Shown here: positions 1-11,232 of the stretch, piece by piece
Numbering within the stretch: position 1 is the first letter of the stretch
Layout of the letters: the number at the start of each line of letters is the position of its first letter
Source of the DNA: Areca catechu
Lineage: Eukaryota > Streptophyta > Magnoliopsida > Arecales > Arecaceae
NCBI GenBank assembly: GCA_021397845.1
Contig: CM038052.1
Span: 41,562,949 to 41,626,948 of the forward strand
Reading direction: 5' to 3'
Length of the DNA stretch: 64,000 bases
Made by a program: the position numbers and the translations under genes
The notes under the pieces: model-generated
The model's input: only the letters and a program-made list of their open reading frames with translations
Databases searched by the model: none
What the model was told of the DNA's origin: nothing

Positions 1-1284
1 AGATAAATAAATAAACATATAATTAATTAAATCAATAAATAAATATCTAATTAATTAAATAAATAGCTAATTAATTAATTAATTTGTAGGGTTATGGTTG
101 CATAATGAAAGATTTGGTTTCAAGAATTTTGCATTAATAAAGCCCTAGTCAACCAAAATCCTAGATCCAAGATCCCTTAATTATAATAATTAATTATGAC
201 AATATAAGAGGATTAAAAAGAATATCTCTAATGCTAAATCCTTATTTTTTTATAAGCATACAAGCATATGCCCTCCAAAGATGATCCACATGGAAATTGC
301 TCCAAGAATAGGGCTCCTCTTCCAAAATCTTATTGATGAGTTCTAACCTATAGAACTCAGTTTGGCCTAACTTGATTAAACCCACTCTTGACTTGGACTT
401 GAACTCTCTTTGACTTGGACTTGGACTTGGACTTCTAAACCCTCTTTTTCTTACTCTAATTTTTTCATAATTATCTTCCTAAGCTCTTGTTTTGAATAGG
501 CAGACTTGTCTATTATTAAGACCTTGTCTTAACAAGAGAAAGAAGAAGATTGGTTAGATAGAGTTGGAATGCATGAACCCTATCTATCGCACCTTATTTA
601 TAGCAATAGAAGGGGCACCAAATGGTCCAGATACACTGGTCTTAGTACCTATTAAATCAATATATCAAAAATTAAGAGTTTTATTTGAGAAGGACTCTTA
701 ATCATGTGATACACCGATTCAACCTTCTCCCATGCATATGTGAAAATAAGGGTACCTTAAGTGACCTTCCACAAATCAAAAAAATTCTGATTTTGCCATA
801 TGTCAAGGTCATTTAATTTGGATTATGATAGCATAGATCTTATAGAATAAATCATTTCCTTCTATCTAAAGCAGAAGGAGTCTTTATGTCCCTTCATGAA
901 AAGCCACCCACACGTGCCAACAAAAAAGGGTGTTTCATGCCCAAAGCTGCCAAGCCACACATTAAAATGTATGCTCACATGATGGAAAGCTTAGAGGGCT
1001 TCCACATGGATCTCAAATCCAAATCTTAAAGGACTCTTTAGATCCCTTGTTGCCAAAACTATTTCAGCCTTATCTATCCATAGCGCTAAGCGACATAGAG
1101 TCCAAGTCAACTTGGACTCTATAATTGGCACCACAAATGGCTGAAAAGAGTTCAATAAAATCCAAATAAATGCTATCCAAGTTAGGCCCCTAAGCCAATT
1201 CGATTAATAATTTAATTAGGTTAATTAATTCAATAAGATTTTGATCAAATCAAATTAATTAAAGAGCTAGGGTTTATGTCTCAT
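1..1284. other. AT-rich sequence without a gene, LTR-like
   Basis: No coding region is visible. The first 90 bases are an AT-rich run of TAAT/TAAAT-type repeats. On the minus strand, 593-606 reads GCTATAAATAAGG, a good TATA-box match. Together with TE-like composition this could be part of an old minus-strand LTR, but no terminal sequence or second copy was identified. The family assignment is open. Confidence 0.3.
386..436 (+). repeat. GACTTG hexamer tandem repeat
   Basis: Imperfect tandem copies of GACTTG (for example GACTTGGACTTGGACTTGG) are interrupted once by a short unrelated stretch. This is a simple microsatellite-like repeat inside the AT-rich left flank, with no apparent function. 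Confidence 0.7.
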
Positions 1285-1292
1285 GTGCTAGC

Positions 1293-1845
1293 TAAGGATG
1301 GTAGCGGGCTAGGTTCAAAATTGGTTTCTAACAAATCCAAATCCAAATATCTAATAAACTATCCAAACCCAGTCTAAATACTCTCAGGACTAGATTTTTT
1401 TGCCCAAACCTATCTCAATCAGATATCGAGTAATTCGGGTTTACTCGGTCTGAATACAATTGAGTCACATTGTGCCTTTTTTTTTTAATTTCTATCAACT
1501 CTAATGCCATACTACCATGACCTTAAATAAATAAAATTCAGCTATATTTTTAGTTCAACAATACTTAGTTCCATATTCAATCAAAATAAAATTCAAATTA
1601 TCTTATAGGGATTCAATAACTAATAGATGATAATTGATAAAATATGTTTAATATAATATATATTAGTAAAATATTAAAATAGTTTGGCCTAAGTTTGGGT
1701 CGGGTGCATATCTACTCAGTCTCAGTCTAAATCCAAAATTAGACATTCAGGTTTTACCCAAATCTAGTCAAAGTGTTGACTACCTGACCTAATCGGGTCG
1801 GGCCTGATCGGGTACCCATGGGTTTGGATTTTGTTACTATCCCTA
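1293..1845. mobile_element. Non-autonomous hAT-type element (MITE), 553 bp
   Basis: The left end reads TAAGGATGGTAGC. The right end, reverse-complemented, reads TAGGGATAGTAAC, a 10-of-13 terminal inverted repeat. The element is flanked on both sides by the same 8 bases, GTGCTAGC (1285-1292 and 1846-1853). An 8-bp target duplication is diagnostic of the hAT superfamily. The interior is non-coding and near its right end carries CGGGT/TCGGG repeats typical of small plant hAT derivatives. It contains no transposase frame, so it must have been mobilised in trans. Confidence 0.8.
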
Positions 1846-1853
1846 GTGCTAGC

Positions 1854-2289
1854 ATGTTTCTTAGCTACCCTAATTAGTACCATTGGTCCAACCAACCAAC
1901 CTAAACTTTGTTCTTGGTTGATTTCCTTGTGTGTGTGATCTATGGGCTCCACATCTAACCAGCAGTAGATCTGGATACATGTTTAACCTAATCGATAAGA
2001 ACCCATCTAATCAATTTAGGTCAAATCCATGTTAACCCAAGCTATTCAATTAGAACTCTTTCCAATTGACTCATGAATTAAATATTTTAATTCATGAAAA
2101 CCTACAAAGACATGATTGACGTCTAGTAATATGTCATGCCTACCTAAAAGATATAAAATTTGGTAAAAATATCAAAAATATCCTTCAATGGTAAGTTACC
2201 ATGCAATTCAATCCTTAATAGATGTTTGCTCATCTAGCATGTCTCACAAACCTCTAAACGACCACTATCTAGATTAAGGATCATCCCAC
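1854..2289. other. Non-coding stretch between MITE and copia fragment
   Basis: AT-rich, no gene seen. The part from about 2200 may be the decayed continuation of the adjacent minus-strand copia fragment, where the gag-pre-integrase region should continue, but frames are too broken to align by eye. Confidence 0.3.
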
Positions 2290-3702
2290 TCTTGCTTTGC
2301 TCCCTCCTGCTGCGATCACCCATGTAGCCCAGGTGAAAGTGCCACAAGTGGTATACATTCTACTAATGCTGCTGTCTCACATACTCCATCCACTACAGCA
2401 CCTTGCATCCTATACAAGTTGTTCTCTAACCTCCTCTTTCTCATTACCACCATGGCTCTCTTGGATATGTTTAAAATACCACTCCTTAAATGACTACTAA
2501 ATATGTAGCTATTTAGGTTCTTCTTTAGCTTCGAGATGTGCTTTACATTGATAAGGGTCTGCACTATCCCATTGAACATCTTTACTTTAATGGTCCCAAT
2601 CCCAACCACCTTGCAAAAATGATCATCTCCAAGTATCATACTCCCCTCATCTATTTTGGTGTATGTAGTGAACTAAGATCAATCGGGGTGTAGTGGTGAG
2701 AACAGGCTGAATCTAGGATCCAAATCTCTATGCTACTTTCATAACTATCTGAGATAATAAGAGGTCATCCTTCACCTCACTATCAGCCACTACACTTAGC
2801 AAATTAGATCCACTCCTTTCCCAATGCTTTTTCTTCCAAAGCAAATAATCCCACTTGAAGTGCCCTAACTCCTTGGATTTGAAACGTCTAGCTTCCTTCT
2901 TGCCCTTTTAGGACTTAGACTGTCTCCTAGACTTACTCCTGTCCCTACCTCTTCTAAACCTCTCCCCCATGGCCAATCTCTCCTGAGAAACTCCTTCCTT
3001 GATCAACTTTTCCTATTGTTCATTAGATCTGAGTACCAAGATAATGTCTTCGTAGACAAGGTCATTTCCTATATAACAGTGTTGTCATTGATGGGTCAAA
3101 TGAAAAAGGTAGCGAGCATAGCAATAAGAGACTCTTGTTTTCCTCCTCCATCTTCACTCTAAGATTTAACAAGTTATTGCTTAGTTGGTCAAACTTCTAG
3201 AAATGCACCTTGATGTCTCCCCCTTCCAGCTTTAGAAGGCTATACAATCACTTATTCAATATCAATTTGTTACATATATTCTTTTCCATATATATTATAT
3301 ATAACTTTAACTGTAATCCCTTTGAAGTCCTCTCTTCTAGCATCGAGTACAATGCTGAATCCATCAAGCATCCTCTAATGGCTGAACATGCCCTCTTATC
3401 TAAAGACATTCACTACTGATCAGTCAACCCATCAGGCCTATTATCCGATGCTTGATCCAATTCATGTTGAACCAGTAGGTCCTCTACCCTAACCTTCCAT
3501 ATTGAAAAACTTCTTTTCCTATCAAACTTCTCGAAATCCACCTTTATGCTACTTCTGATGGTCAGATCCTACCACAAACAGCAAATCCAAAGTAGATCTA
3601 AGAAGAATACCTTGAAAGGGTTTGTGCAAATTTTGTTCTTGACAGTCTTCCTCGCTTCTAGCTTCTTCCTCCTTTCCATGTGAAACCTATGCTCTGATAG
3701 CA
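2290..3702 (-). pseudogene. Decayed Ty1/copia gag-pol fragment
   Basis: Read on the minus strand, this keeps landmarks of a Ty1/copia polyprotein. A zinc-knuckle remnant (ELGHFKWDY) lies near 2860-2890. The aspartic protease motif WILDSACSHH lies near 2690-2727. The pre-integrase segment with GIGTIKVKMFNG and NVKHISKLKKNL lies at 2500-2640. Protease and downstream segment are in different frames, and stops interrupt the gag region. The fragment ends before any integrase core, reverse transcriptase or RNase H, so it is a 5' remnant only. In plant copia elements this polyprotein supplies capsid, protease, integrase and reverse transcriptase; this copy can make none of them. The family assignment is firm, the clade is not. 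Confidence 0.75.
3691..3702 (-). other. Primer binding site of the copia fragment
   Basis: The minus strand reads TGCTATCAGAGC, one mismatch from TGGTATCAGAGC, the complement of the initiator-Met tRNA 3' end used by most plant Ty1/copia elements. It lies just upstream, in element orientation, of an ATG at about 3680 that opens a gag-like frame. Confidence 0.6.
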
Positions 3703-4729
3703 ATCATTGAGAGGACTTCTCTAAACCATGGAGACCTGGGAAGAGTCCAAACACAACACCAAAGAAGAAAGGGGTGGACTACACCTTGGTTGCTACACTG
3801 AAATTTTCAAAAATCTGCACGTGGAGGAGATTTGGATGCCTAAACACCCTTGGATGTAAAACCTGGTGAGGGGGTTCTCCTTTTTGAGTGTGGAGAGCGT
3901 TCTTCTCTTTTGTAGGGACCTAGAAATCTAGCAAAAGAGGTGCACAAATAAGAGGGACGATGGTTGTAGCTAGTTTGGGAGTAGCACTTGGGGGTGCTAG
4001 ACTTTTTAGCATCTCCGATGTTTCCTTCTTTGGCTTGGGCGACTGCAAGCCCTAGGAAGAGTAGGGAGGACATGAGAGAGAGATGAAGAAGAAGAGGGAA
4101 TTAGGGTTAGAGAGAAACCGGATCAATCTCATCCATTGAATCACTAAGAAACAATATAAATATAAGGCTATCATGTTTATAGCCCAAAACATGAATCCAA
4201 GACCAAACCAAATAACTTCCATGCTAACTCAATACATGAGAACATTCATCCAAGTCCATGTACATCAATGACCTGATATGTTCTCATCTTCTTGGACCTA
4301 AACCTAGTCCGAATATGAGTTAGTCCATTAAAATCCTTGGATCCCGAGCCTTGATGTTGTGAAGTTTGTACATTTTCACCCTATGACCTAAACCAGCCCT
4401 AAAACCTCCATAATTACTCTATGAAGTCTAAACCTTGGCCTTTCTCTTGGCCACCAAAGGCATGGGAGCACCACATCTAAGTCTACAAGATGGGCTTTAT
4501 CGCCTGGCTAGGAAGCTCTTCACAGCATGGAGAGCATTTAGTGCGGCTGGTGGAGGCATCATGGGCTCGAGTCTTCACCATTCTTTCTAGACTCTAAAAT
4601 CTTCTTTACTCCCCCTACCTAACATGCCAATATGTTGTAGCCGAATCCCTGCACCTGGAACTCTAGTGGTGCTTGAAGGTCTCTCAGCCTTTTCTAGTGG
4701 GATAAGGACCTGCTCCTTGGGTTTCCTAA
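3703..4729 (-). other. Probable 5' LTR remnant upstream of the copia fragment
   Basis: This sequence lies where the 5' LTR of the minus-strand copia fragment should be, directly next to its primer site. It contains only short open frames with no recognisable product. No matching second LTR exists in the window and the outer terminus was not found, so this is a positional inference. Confidence 0.35.
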
Positions 4730-6038
4730 TGACGCGGCAAGCATATGAATAATGTTTTGAATATGGTTTGTAGAGCAATGAAACCTAATTACACTTAGTA
4801 TTGTACTCATCTTAATAAGATTTAAGGATTACATGAAAAGGGACTATTACATGATTAGACACAACTCTAAAACTAAGAAGGAAGAAGATCTAGACAATAG
4901 GGGCTAATGATTGAGGACTTACCTTGATGAGTTTTCCAACCTTCCTATGATTCAAAACTTGAAACTACTGATGCTCTGGACTGGAGAACTTGGATAACAG
5001 TGATCAGAACCCTGGACTTGGACTTCAGCTTGTTGGTTCATTGTCAAGGGGAACCCTGTTCACAACTCAAGGACTTCGAAGGACCCTACAATGAAGATCA
5101 AAGTTAAGGTTGAAGGATGCAAACATAAAGAAGCGATGGGAGAACTTGTGAACAAAGAAAAGATAGTTGAGAAGATCTGGCCGACTCCAATGCCTTTGCC
5201 TTGAGCTTGGATGATGAATTGCTAGGAAAGAGAGTGGCTTTGGGCGTGGAAGAAGAAGATAGGAAAAATTTCACACATAAAACTCAAGACAACTTCACTT
5301 CAAACTTCATTCATTTCCAAAATCAATCTCTTTTACAATAGGCGTCCAAGGCTTTTAATAGCCTCACAAAGCTAGCTTTTGAAATTTAAAAACTCCCCAA
5401 ATTGAGGAGGATTACAAGGGAGGGTTGGAGGATTTGATGGAGGGTTTGTAGGGATGTGGGGGGAGTTGGAGGATTTGGTGGAGGGCTTGGAGGGATGTGG
5501 CCGACCTCCTTAAATTTGAATCTCCCTTGTTGGTGCCCAAAGGGTGATGAAGTGGCTAGTGAGGTGGCACCTCTGGCTGATGATGTGGCATGGTGAGGTG
5601 GTCTTCTAATTTCAAGATGACATGTGGCGCCAAGTGATCCTAGTTGATGGTCATTTTCTCTTGCTTGGTGGTGTGTCTTCTCTTCTTCATGGGGTCAAAT
5701 TCTGGGGTCCAGAATTTTAGTCTTGTTGCTGGCTTTCATGGCTTTAAGACTTGAATAGACTTAACTCAACTGAATTAGACTTAACTCAACTGAATTAAAC
5801 TCAACTGACCTAGACTTTAAAACTTGAAATGGACTTACAGGAAATGAAATTTTAAAAGTAATTACAGGACTCAATAAACACTCTTGATTTGAAACTCAAA
5901 ATTAATTACTGAACTCTTAAAAAGGAAATGACTCCTGAAAAGGAAATAAAACATTTTTTGATCTAAAGGATACAAGGTAACCTAATTATCTTCGATCCAA
6001 ATTGGGATAAGGCTAACCTTATTGGAGTGAAGTTTCTT
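4730..6038 (-). repeat. Chromovirus 3' non-coding region and 3' LTR
   Basis: This follows the chromodomain stop in element orientation and ends at 4730 with the LTR terminus. A diverged copy of its 3' part lies at 8701-9340, and a near-identical inverted copy lies at 9341-10882. It includes a direct repeat of GACTTAACTCAACTGAATTA units at about 5757-5815 and GGAGGG/GGAGGATTTG repeats at about 5400-5495. The exact LTR start (TG end) was not resolved. Confidence 0.65.
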
Positions 6039-6686
6039 TCAATTTCTGGTGTCCACACCAATTCTCCTGGGGTGGGCAGAACTCGACCCAGTCGAGTATG
6101 GTTCAGTTTTGCCCTGGTGATGCTCGAACAAGTCTGGGTTAAGTCTTTGCATGCCCTCTCGAGTAATCCAAGAATTGTCGGACTCAGGTAGACCTTGCCA
6201 TTGAACCAGGTATCGCTGATAGTCCTTATTCCTGGTAGTAATGGTCTTGTCATCCAGGATTCTCTCAATCCTCTCTCTCCGCTCAGGTAGGGTTGGTGGT
6301 GGACACTCGGAAATATGTTCACTTTCAATGAAAGTTTCTGGCCCAAAAGGCTCACTAGGTATTAGTACTGGTTCTTTGTATTCTACTAGGTCTGAAACAT
6401 TAAAGGTTGTACTGATACCCATATCAGGTGGAAGTTCCAAAACATATGCATTAGGCCCTATTTTCTTTAAGATCTTGAAAGGTCCCGCTCCGCGGGCATA
6501 CAGCTTCTTTATGGTTCCAGAGGGGAACCGTTCAGGGTTGAGCCTAATCATCGCATAATCTCTTTCACATAATTCTTTAGCCCTCTTATGTGAGTCAGCT
6601 AAGTGTTTGTAAGTTTCATTGCTCAGTTTGATCTTATTACTGATTTCTTTATGCAAATTTGTGACATGCTGTGCGACAGATTCAGC
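6039..6686 (-). pseudogene. Gypsy integrase C-terminus with chromodomain
   Basis: The open minus-strand frame begins mid-protein (FAESVAQHV, LHKEISNKI) and shows the GPY/F-type integrase tail found in plant Ty3/gypsy elements: MIRLNPERFPSG, KLYARGAGPFKILKKIGPNA, YVLELPPDM, STFNVSDL. A chromodomain follows at about residues 125-180 of the open frame: ERIERILDDK, YQRYLVQWQG, NSWITREGM. In chromoviruses this domain is thought to steer integration towards particular chromatin. The integrase zinc finger and DDE core are absent, so the fragment cannot integrate DNA. The frame itself is uninterrupted through the chromodomain to the stop at 6039. Confidence 0.85.
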
Positions 6687-6779
6687 AAACTTAGAAATTT
6701 ACACAAGCACTTACAAAATGCAGACTAAACTAAGCATCCTTATTGAGAGAAATTTTATTGGACTTTCTAGGACCTAAAC

Positions 6780-7670
6780 CTAACAGATTATTGACTTTCT
6801 AGGTTTGACCCTGGTATGGTATGCACATAAGAATTTACCATGGGTTCCTAGCAAATGCCATAAGGTTTTCCAAAAGTAGGTAGCAAAAGGAATAGGCTTT
6901 AAAAGCTCATGCATCCTAGTAATCTCATCCAAATGAAACTTAATGGCTTTAAAATTATGATAAGACTCAGGGAAAGGCAGGAAATAGGAATCCGAGACTT
7001 GGGGTAATTTAGGGGAATCTTGAAACAGACCTTGGCTACTGATGATGACCTTAAGATTAGAATTTTGATCTACAGGCGAGATGCTTCTAGGTAGTTGAAG
7101 GTCATCAGGAAAGTCTTCTAAAATAATGATTGGGTTCTTCTCAGGTACCTGAAGGAGTTCTTGTGTCGAAGCTAAAGTATTGGGTTCTTCCTGAGGGCAT
7201 TGTCTTACGGGAACCAAGTCCTCACTAAATTTTGGTTGTTCTGATGTTTCAGGACTAGGCTCAATAATCTTTTCTTTACCAAAGGTTTCCTCAGGTAAGG
7301 TACTAAAGTTGTTCTCTTCACAGTCTTCCCCTTCATATTCATCTATTAAACTTATGTCAGTCTCATACACATATTTACTAGGTTGTTCAAATTTGCCTTC
7401 TTCCTTCCCTAGCCCTTCAGTTTGAGGATACCCTAAGTCTTGAGTATCAATGAACTCAACTTGTACTTCAGGGTTCTTACTCCTATCATTCATATGAGCT
7501 AATGGGATAGTAGGAGTTGGTTGGTCTAAGAAAAATTGTTTAGCCAGCATTTGGTTCAATTGGGCCATTTGATCATTTAGGGCTTTCAGCATGGTTTCAA
7601 GATTCAGGTCCATGGCTACACTGGACTGGGTCTGGACTGGTGAATATGAGGCTCCTGATCTAGTTTTCAT
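6780..7670 (-). CDS. Gag-like acidic ORF of the chromovirus derivative (296 aa)
   Basis: The start was chosen at the ATG of MKTRSGASYSP (7670-7668); an open frame continues upstream to 7748 without that ATG context. The first 45 residues (NLETMLKALNDQMAQLNQML) look like the coiled N-terminus of a gypsy gag. The following about 190 residues are acidic and proline/glutamate-rich, followed by a segment with HLDEITRMHELLKPI. No CCHC zinc knuckle is present. It lies between the primer site and the integrase tail, where gag belongs. Product function is unknown: it may be a truncated gag or a derivative-specific ORF. The intact 296-codon frame within an otherwise deleted element is notable. Confidence 0.5.
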   Translation of the reverse strand: MKTRSGASYSPVQTQSSVAMDLNLETMLKALNDQMAQLNQMLAKQFFLDQPTPTIPLAHMNDRSKNPEVQVEFIDTQDLGYPQTEGLGKEEGKFEQPSKYVYETDISLIDEYEGEDCEENNFSTLPEETFGKEKIIEPSPETSEQPKFSEDLVPVRQCPQEEPNTLASTQELLQVPEKNPIIILEDFPDDLQLPRSISPVDQNSNLKVIISSQGLFQDSPKLPQVSDSYFLPFPESYHNFKAIKFHLDEITRMHELLKPIPFATYFWKTLWHLLGTHGKFLCAYHTRVKPRKSIIC

Positions 7671-8682
7671 GCATGCAAGTAGACTCAAGCTTGAGCTAAG
7701 GTTTCCTAGACCTAGAGCACAAATTAGAGGTCTAATTAAGTGAACCAACTAGCTAGTAGTACTTATGGGACTTAGCCAGGTAGGTGGAGGGGAGTGAAGG
7801 TCCCTGATTGCCAACCTTAGACACCAATCTGAGATTGGCCAGGTAGGTAAACCAAATCACAAGCCCTGATGCACCAATCCTAGATACCAAGCCAGTAAGC
7901 ACACACCAATTAGCTGACACAGTTAACTTGACCCTAACCTGAACCCAACTTGTTGGTGTCCCTAACCCACTAGGACAATTAACGTTCTACTCAATTTTAA
8001 TTAATGGGCTGGGATCGATATGCTGGTTGGTGATTTTTGGGCTAGGGACAGGTGATGAAACCCTGACCCTATGTCAAATTGATGCCCTTAATTTGATTTC
8101 TCATGAGATGAATGAAATGCAAAGGTGTTGCAGAAGTGTGTTGCAGTTTGAAAGTGGTGCAGAAAACGTGATGAAAAAAATGTTCAAAAATTCTAAAAAA
8201 TTCACAGAGGATTCCTAACTTATATGTTTCAATGCAGATGAAACGAATTTTAAAACTAAAATCTGTACTACTCTAAGCAGATCCTACAAATGAAGATAAA
8301 TAAAAAGGACAGAACATAACACTAATAATATTGTCGAACTGCATAGATTTTCATTTTTTTATAATTTTTTTCTGATGATGAAATTTAATATGGTGATAAC
8401 TGACTTAAAAAGGAACAAGAAAAAAAATATTTCAACAAAAAATTAGCAACTTGCCTTTGGAGCTGCAGACGGATTACAGTAAACAGATGCAAATTTTCAG
8501 AAAACAGAACCTAATCAAACAAGTGCAATGGCTTACCCAAACTTTAATCTAAAAAATTCACGTCTGGCTAGGGGCTCATTATTCCTATGGGTCGTGACAG
8601 TGTACTGGAGTACACCCGCTCAGGAGGCGTGAATTTTAGATCTTGCTTGGATTTAAAGAAAACTATTCTACCCTAATGCAAC
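7671..8682 (-). other. Chromovirus untranslated leader
   Basis: Sequence between primer site and gag-like start in element orientation. No convincing coding sequence was seen; the short + strand frame at 8027-8218 has no recognisable features. Confidence 0.5.
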
Positions 8683-8698
8683 CATACTCTGATACCAA
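8683..8698 (-). other. Primer binding site, initiator-Met tRNA type
   Basis: The minus strand reads TGGTATCAGAGTATGG, matching the first 11 bases of the complement of plant initiator-Met tRNA. It is two bases inside the LTR terminus at 8701, the correct spacing for a retrotransposon primer site. Confidence 0.75.
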
Positions 8699-8700
8699 TT

Positions 8701-9340
8701 TGACGTGGCACGATGAAAAGAATGCAATCTAAATGATGGATTGAGAAATGAGAGCAATGAAGCCTATTAACAGGTACTAAATTTCAGATCAAAAGTACTA
8801 AGGTAAAGCTATGGAAGGAGCACTGAAATTTGGAACTTACGCCGCGATGTAGTTATTTAAATCCTAGAGAAGATTAGGGCTAATGAATATTGAATTTAAA
8901 CCTTAGCAACGATCTTCAATAACTCAGACTTAAGAGATTAGGAGGTGTTATTTACCCAAGATGATCACTCCCTGGTAGATCCATTGAAGCTCTTAGACGA
9001 ACTAGCCCTGAAGTGGAAGATTGGCATTCCAAAGAACCTGTTTCATTCAACATTGATCTTTGGCAAGAGAACCCTTTCTTGAACTACGAATCGTAGAAGG
9101 ATCCTGCACAATGAACGGGTTAGACTGGGACCAATTTGAAAGATATCAAAACAAAGAAACCAAACAGGCAAGGGAACTTTGATGGAGGCATGGATCCCTA
9201 GAGGTGGATGTTGGCGTTGGACACTTGAAAGCTTGAGAAGAGAAAATCAAACACACCCAAAGAAAATAAGAGGATACTACCAAAAAAACACCTTCTTCAA
9301 CTACTACTTCACTTAAATTTCATTTCATCCAAAAAAGCTT
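8701..9340 (-). repeat. Partial 5' LTR of the chromovirus
   Basis: Homology with 4730-5340 is recognisable but diverged. For example, the segment with GAGCAATGAAGCCT matches GAGCAATGAAACCT, and AGAAGGATCCTGCACAATGAA matches GAAGGACCCTACAATGAAG. It starts next to the primer site and is cut off at 9341, where the oppositely oriented chromodomain copy begins. Confidence 0.6.
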
Positions 9341-10882
9341 GGATTGAGAGAATCCTGGATGACAAGACCATTACTACCAGGAATAAGGACTATCAGCGAT
9401 ACCTGGTTTAATGGCAAGGTCGACCTGAGTCCGACAACTCTTGGATTACTCGAGAGGGCATGCAAAGACTTAACCCAGACTTGTTCGAGCATCACTAGGG
9501 CAAAACTGAACCATACTCGACTAGGTCGAGTTCTGCCCACCCCAGGAGAATTGGTGTGGATACCAGAAACCGAAAGAAACTTCACTCCAACAAGGTTAGC
9601 CTTATCCTGATTTGGATCGAAGATAATTAGGTTACCTTGTATCCTTTAGATCAAAAAATGTTTTATTTCCTTTTCAGGAGTCATTTCCTTTTTAAGAGTT
9701 CTGTAATTAATTTTGAGTTTCAAATCAAGAGTGTTTATTGAGTCCTGTAATTACTTTTAAAATTTCATTTCCTGTAAGTCCATTTCAAGTTTTAAAGTCT
9801 AGGTCAGTTGAGTTTAATTCAGTTGAGTTAAGTCTAATTCAGTTGAGTTAAGTCTATTCAAGTCTTAAAGCCATGAAAGCCAGCAACAAGACTAAAATTC
9901 TGGACCCCAGAATTTGATCCCATGAAGAAGAGAAGACACACCACCAAGCAAGAGAAAAAGACCATCAACTATGACCACTTGGCGCCACATGTCATCTTGA
10001 AATTAGAAGACCACCTCACCATGCCATGTCATCAGCCAGAGGTGCCACCTCACTAGCCACTTCATCACCCTTTGGGCACCAACAAGGGAGATTCAAATTT
10101 AAGGAGGTCGGCCACATCCCTCCAAGCCCTCCACCAAATCCTCCAACTCCCCCCACATCCCTACAAACCCTCCATCAAATCCTCCAACCCTTCCTTGTAA
10201 TCCTCCTCAATTTGGGGAGTTTTTAAATTTCAAAAGCTAGCTTTGTGAGGCGATTAAAAGCCTTGGACGCCTATTGTAAAAGAGATTGATTTTGGAAATG
10301 AATGAAGTTTGAAGTGAAGTTGTCTTGAGTTTTATGTGTGAAATTTTTCCTATCTTCTTCTTCCACGCCCAAAGCCACTCTCTTCCCTAGCAATTCATCA
10401 TCTAAGCTCAAGGCAAAGGCATTAGAGTCGGCCAGATCTTCTCAACTTTCTTTTCTTTGTTCACAAGTTCTCCCATCGCTTCTTTATGTTTGCATCCTTC
10501 AACCTTAACTTTGATCTTTATTGCAGGGTCCTTCGAAGTCCTTGAGTTGTGAACAGGGTTCCCCTTGACAATGAACCAACAAGCTGAAGCCCAAGTCCAG
10601 GGTTCTGATCACTGTTATCCAAGTTCTCCAGTCCAGAGCATCAGTAGTTTCAAGTTTTGAATCATAGGAAGGTTGGAAAACTCATCAAGGTAAGTCCTCA
10701 ATCATTAGCCCCTATTGTCTAGATCTTCTTCCTTCTTAGTTTTAGAGTTGTGTCTAATCATGTAATAGTCCCTTTTCATGTAATCCTTAAATTTTATTAA
10801 GATGAGTACAATGCTAAGTGTAATTAGGTTTCATTGCTCTACAAATCATATTCAAAACATTATTCATATGCTTGCCGCATCA
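9341..10882 (+). mobile_element. Inverted chromovirus end: chromodomain fragment plus LTR
   Basis: This stretch is the reverse complement of 4730-6271 at roughly 98% identity as judged from the aligned parts. It starts inside the chromodomain (matching RIERILDDK), runs through the 3' non-coding region, and ends at 10882 with the LTR terminus GCCGCATCA. The chromodomain frame carries stops (for example TAA in place of a Gln codon after YLV), so it is a dead fragment. With 4730-6271 it forms two arms of about 1.54 kb separated by about 3.07 kb. Confidence 0.8.
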
Positions 10883-11232
10883 CCCAAGCCAAAACCTACA
10901 AGGATAGTCCCACTTGACCAGTGGTCACCGATGGGGGACCCCCCAACACTCAAGTTAGGAGAGAAAAATGGGCTACAACAGTGAAGCTGAGAGTAATGGC
11001 GAGAGACTAAATGTGCATTTTTGTGGGTGGTAGCGAATGTACCTTGTTGGGAGTCATCTCTTACCTATATATAGAGTTGCTCAGGGTTTGGTTCGAAAGT
11101 GGCCTCCTTTGACATGGATAATAAATTTCTATGGATATTAGGATCCTATCTTCTAAGATCTTTTTATTGGTGTCTTTTATTAGGATGGCAGCTTTTGCAG
11201 GGATCTTATCTGCCATGATCTTTGCTGGGCTT
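10883..11232. other. Host sequence of the Sirevirus insertion, left side
   Basis: No gene. Contains a TATATATAGAG stretch (about 11070) of promoter-like character. It continues across the Sirevirus insertion into 21809 onward; the combined sequence looks like an older, unidentified repeat into which the Sirevirus jumped. Confidence 0.35.

Larger units (their letters stand above)
4730..9340 (-). mobile_element. Ty3/gypsy chromovirus, internally deleted derivative
   Basis: In minus orientation the order is: LTR piece (9340-8701), tRNA primer site (8698-8683), leader, gag-like frame (7670-6780), integrase C-terminus with chromodomain (6686-6039), 3' region and LTR ending at 4730. Protease, reverse transcriptase, RNase H and the integrase core are missing between about 6690 and 6780, so it is a deletion derivative. 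Both LTR pieces end in the same way in element orientation (GCCGCGTCA at 4730, GCCACGTCA at 8701), which sets the boundaries. The two LTR pieces are clearly diverged from each other, so the element is old or a composite of two related elements. Confidence 0.75.

Noticed and set aside
6241..6558. 105-codon + strand frame
   Set aside because: It is antisense to the integrase tail/chromodomain frame, which has clear family motifs.
9325..9610. Open frames on both strands over the chromodomain copy
   Set aside because: They are shadow frames of the chromodomain region; the true frame is the one matching ERIERILDDK and it contains stops.
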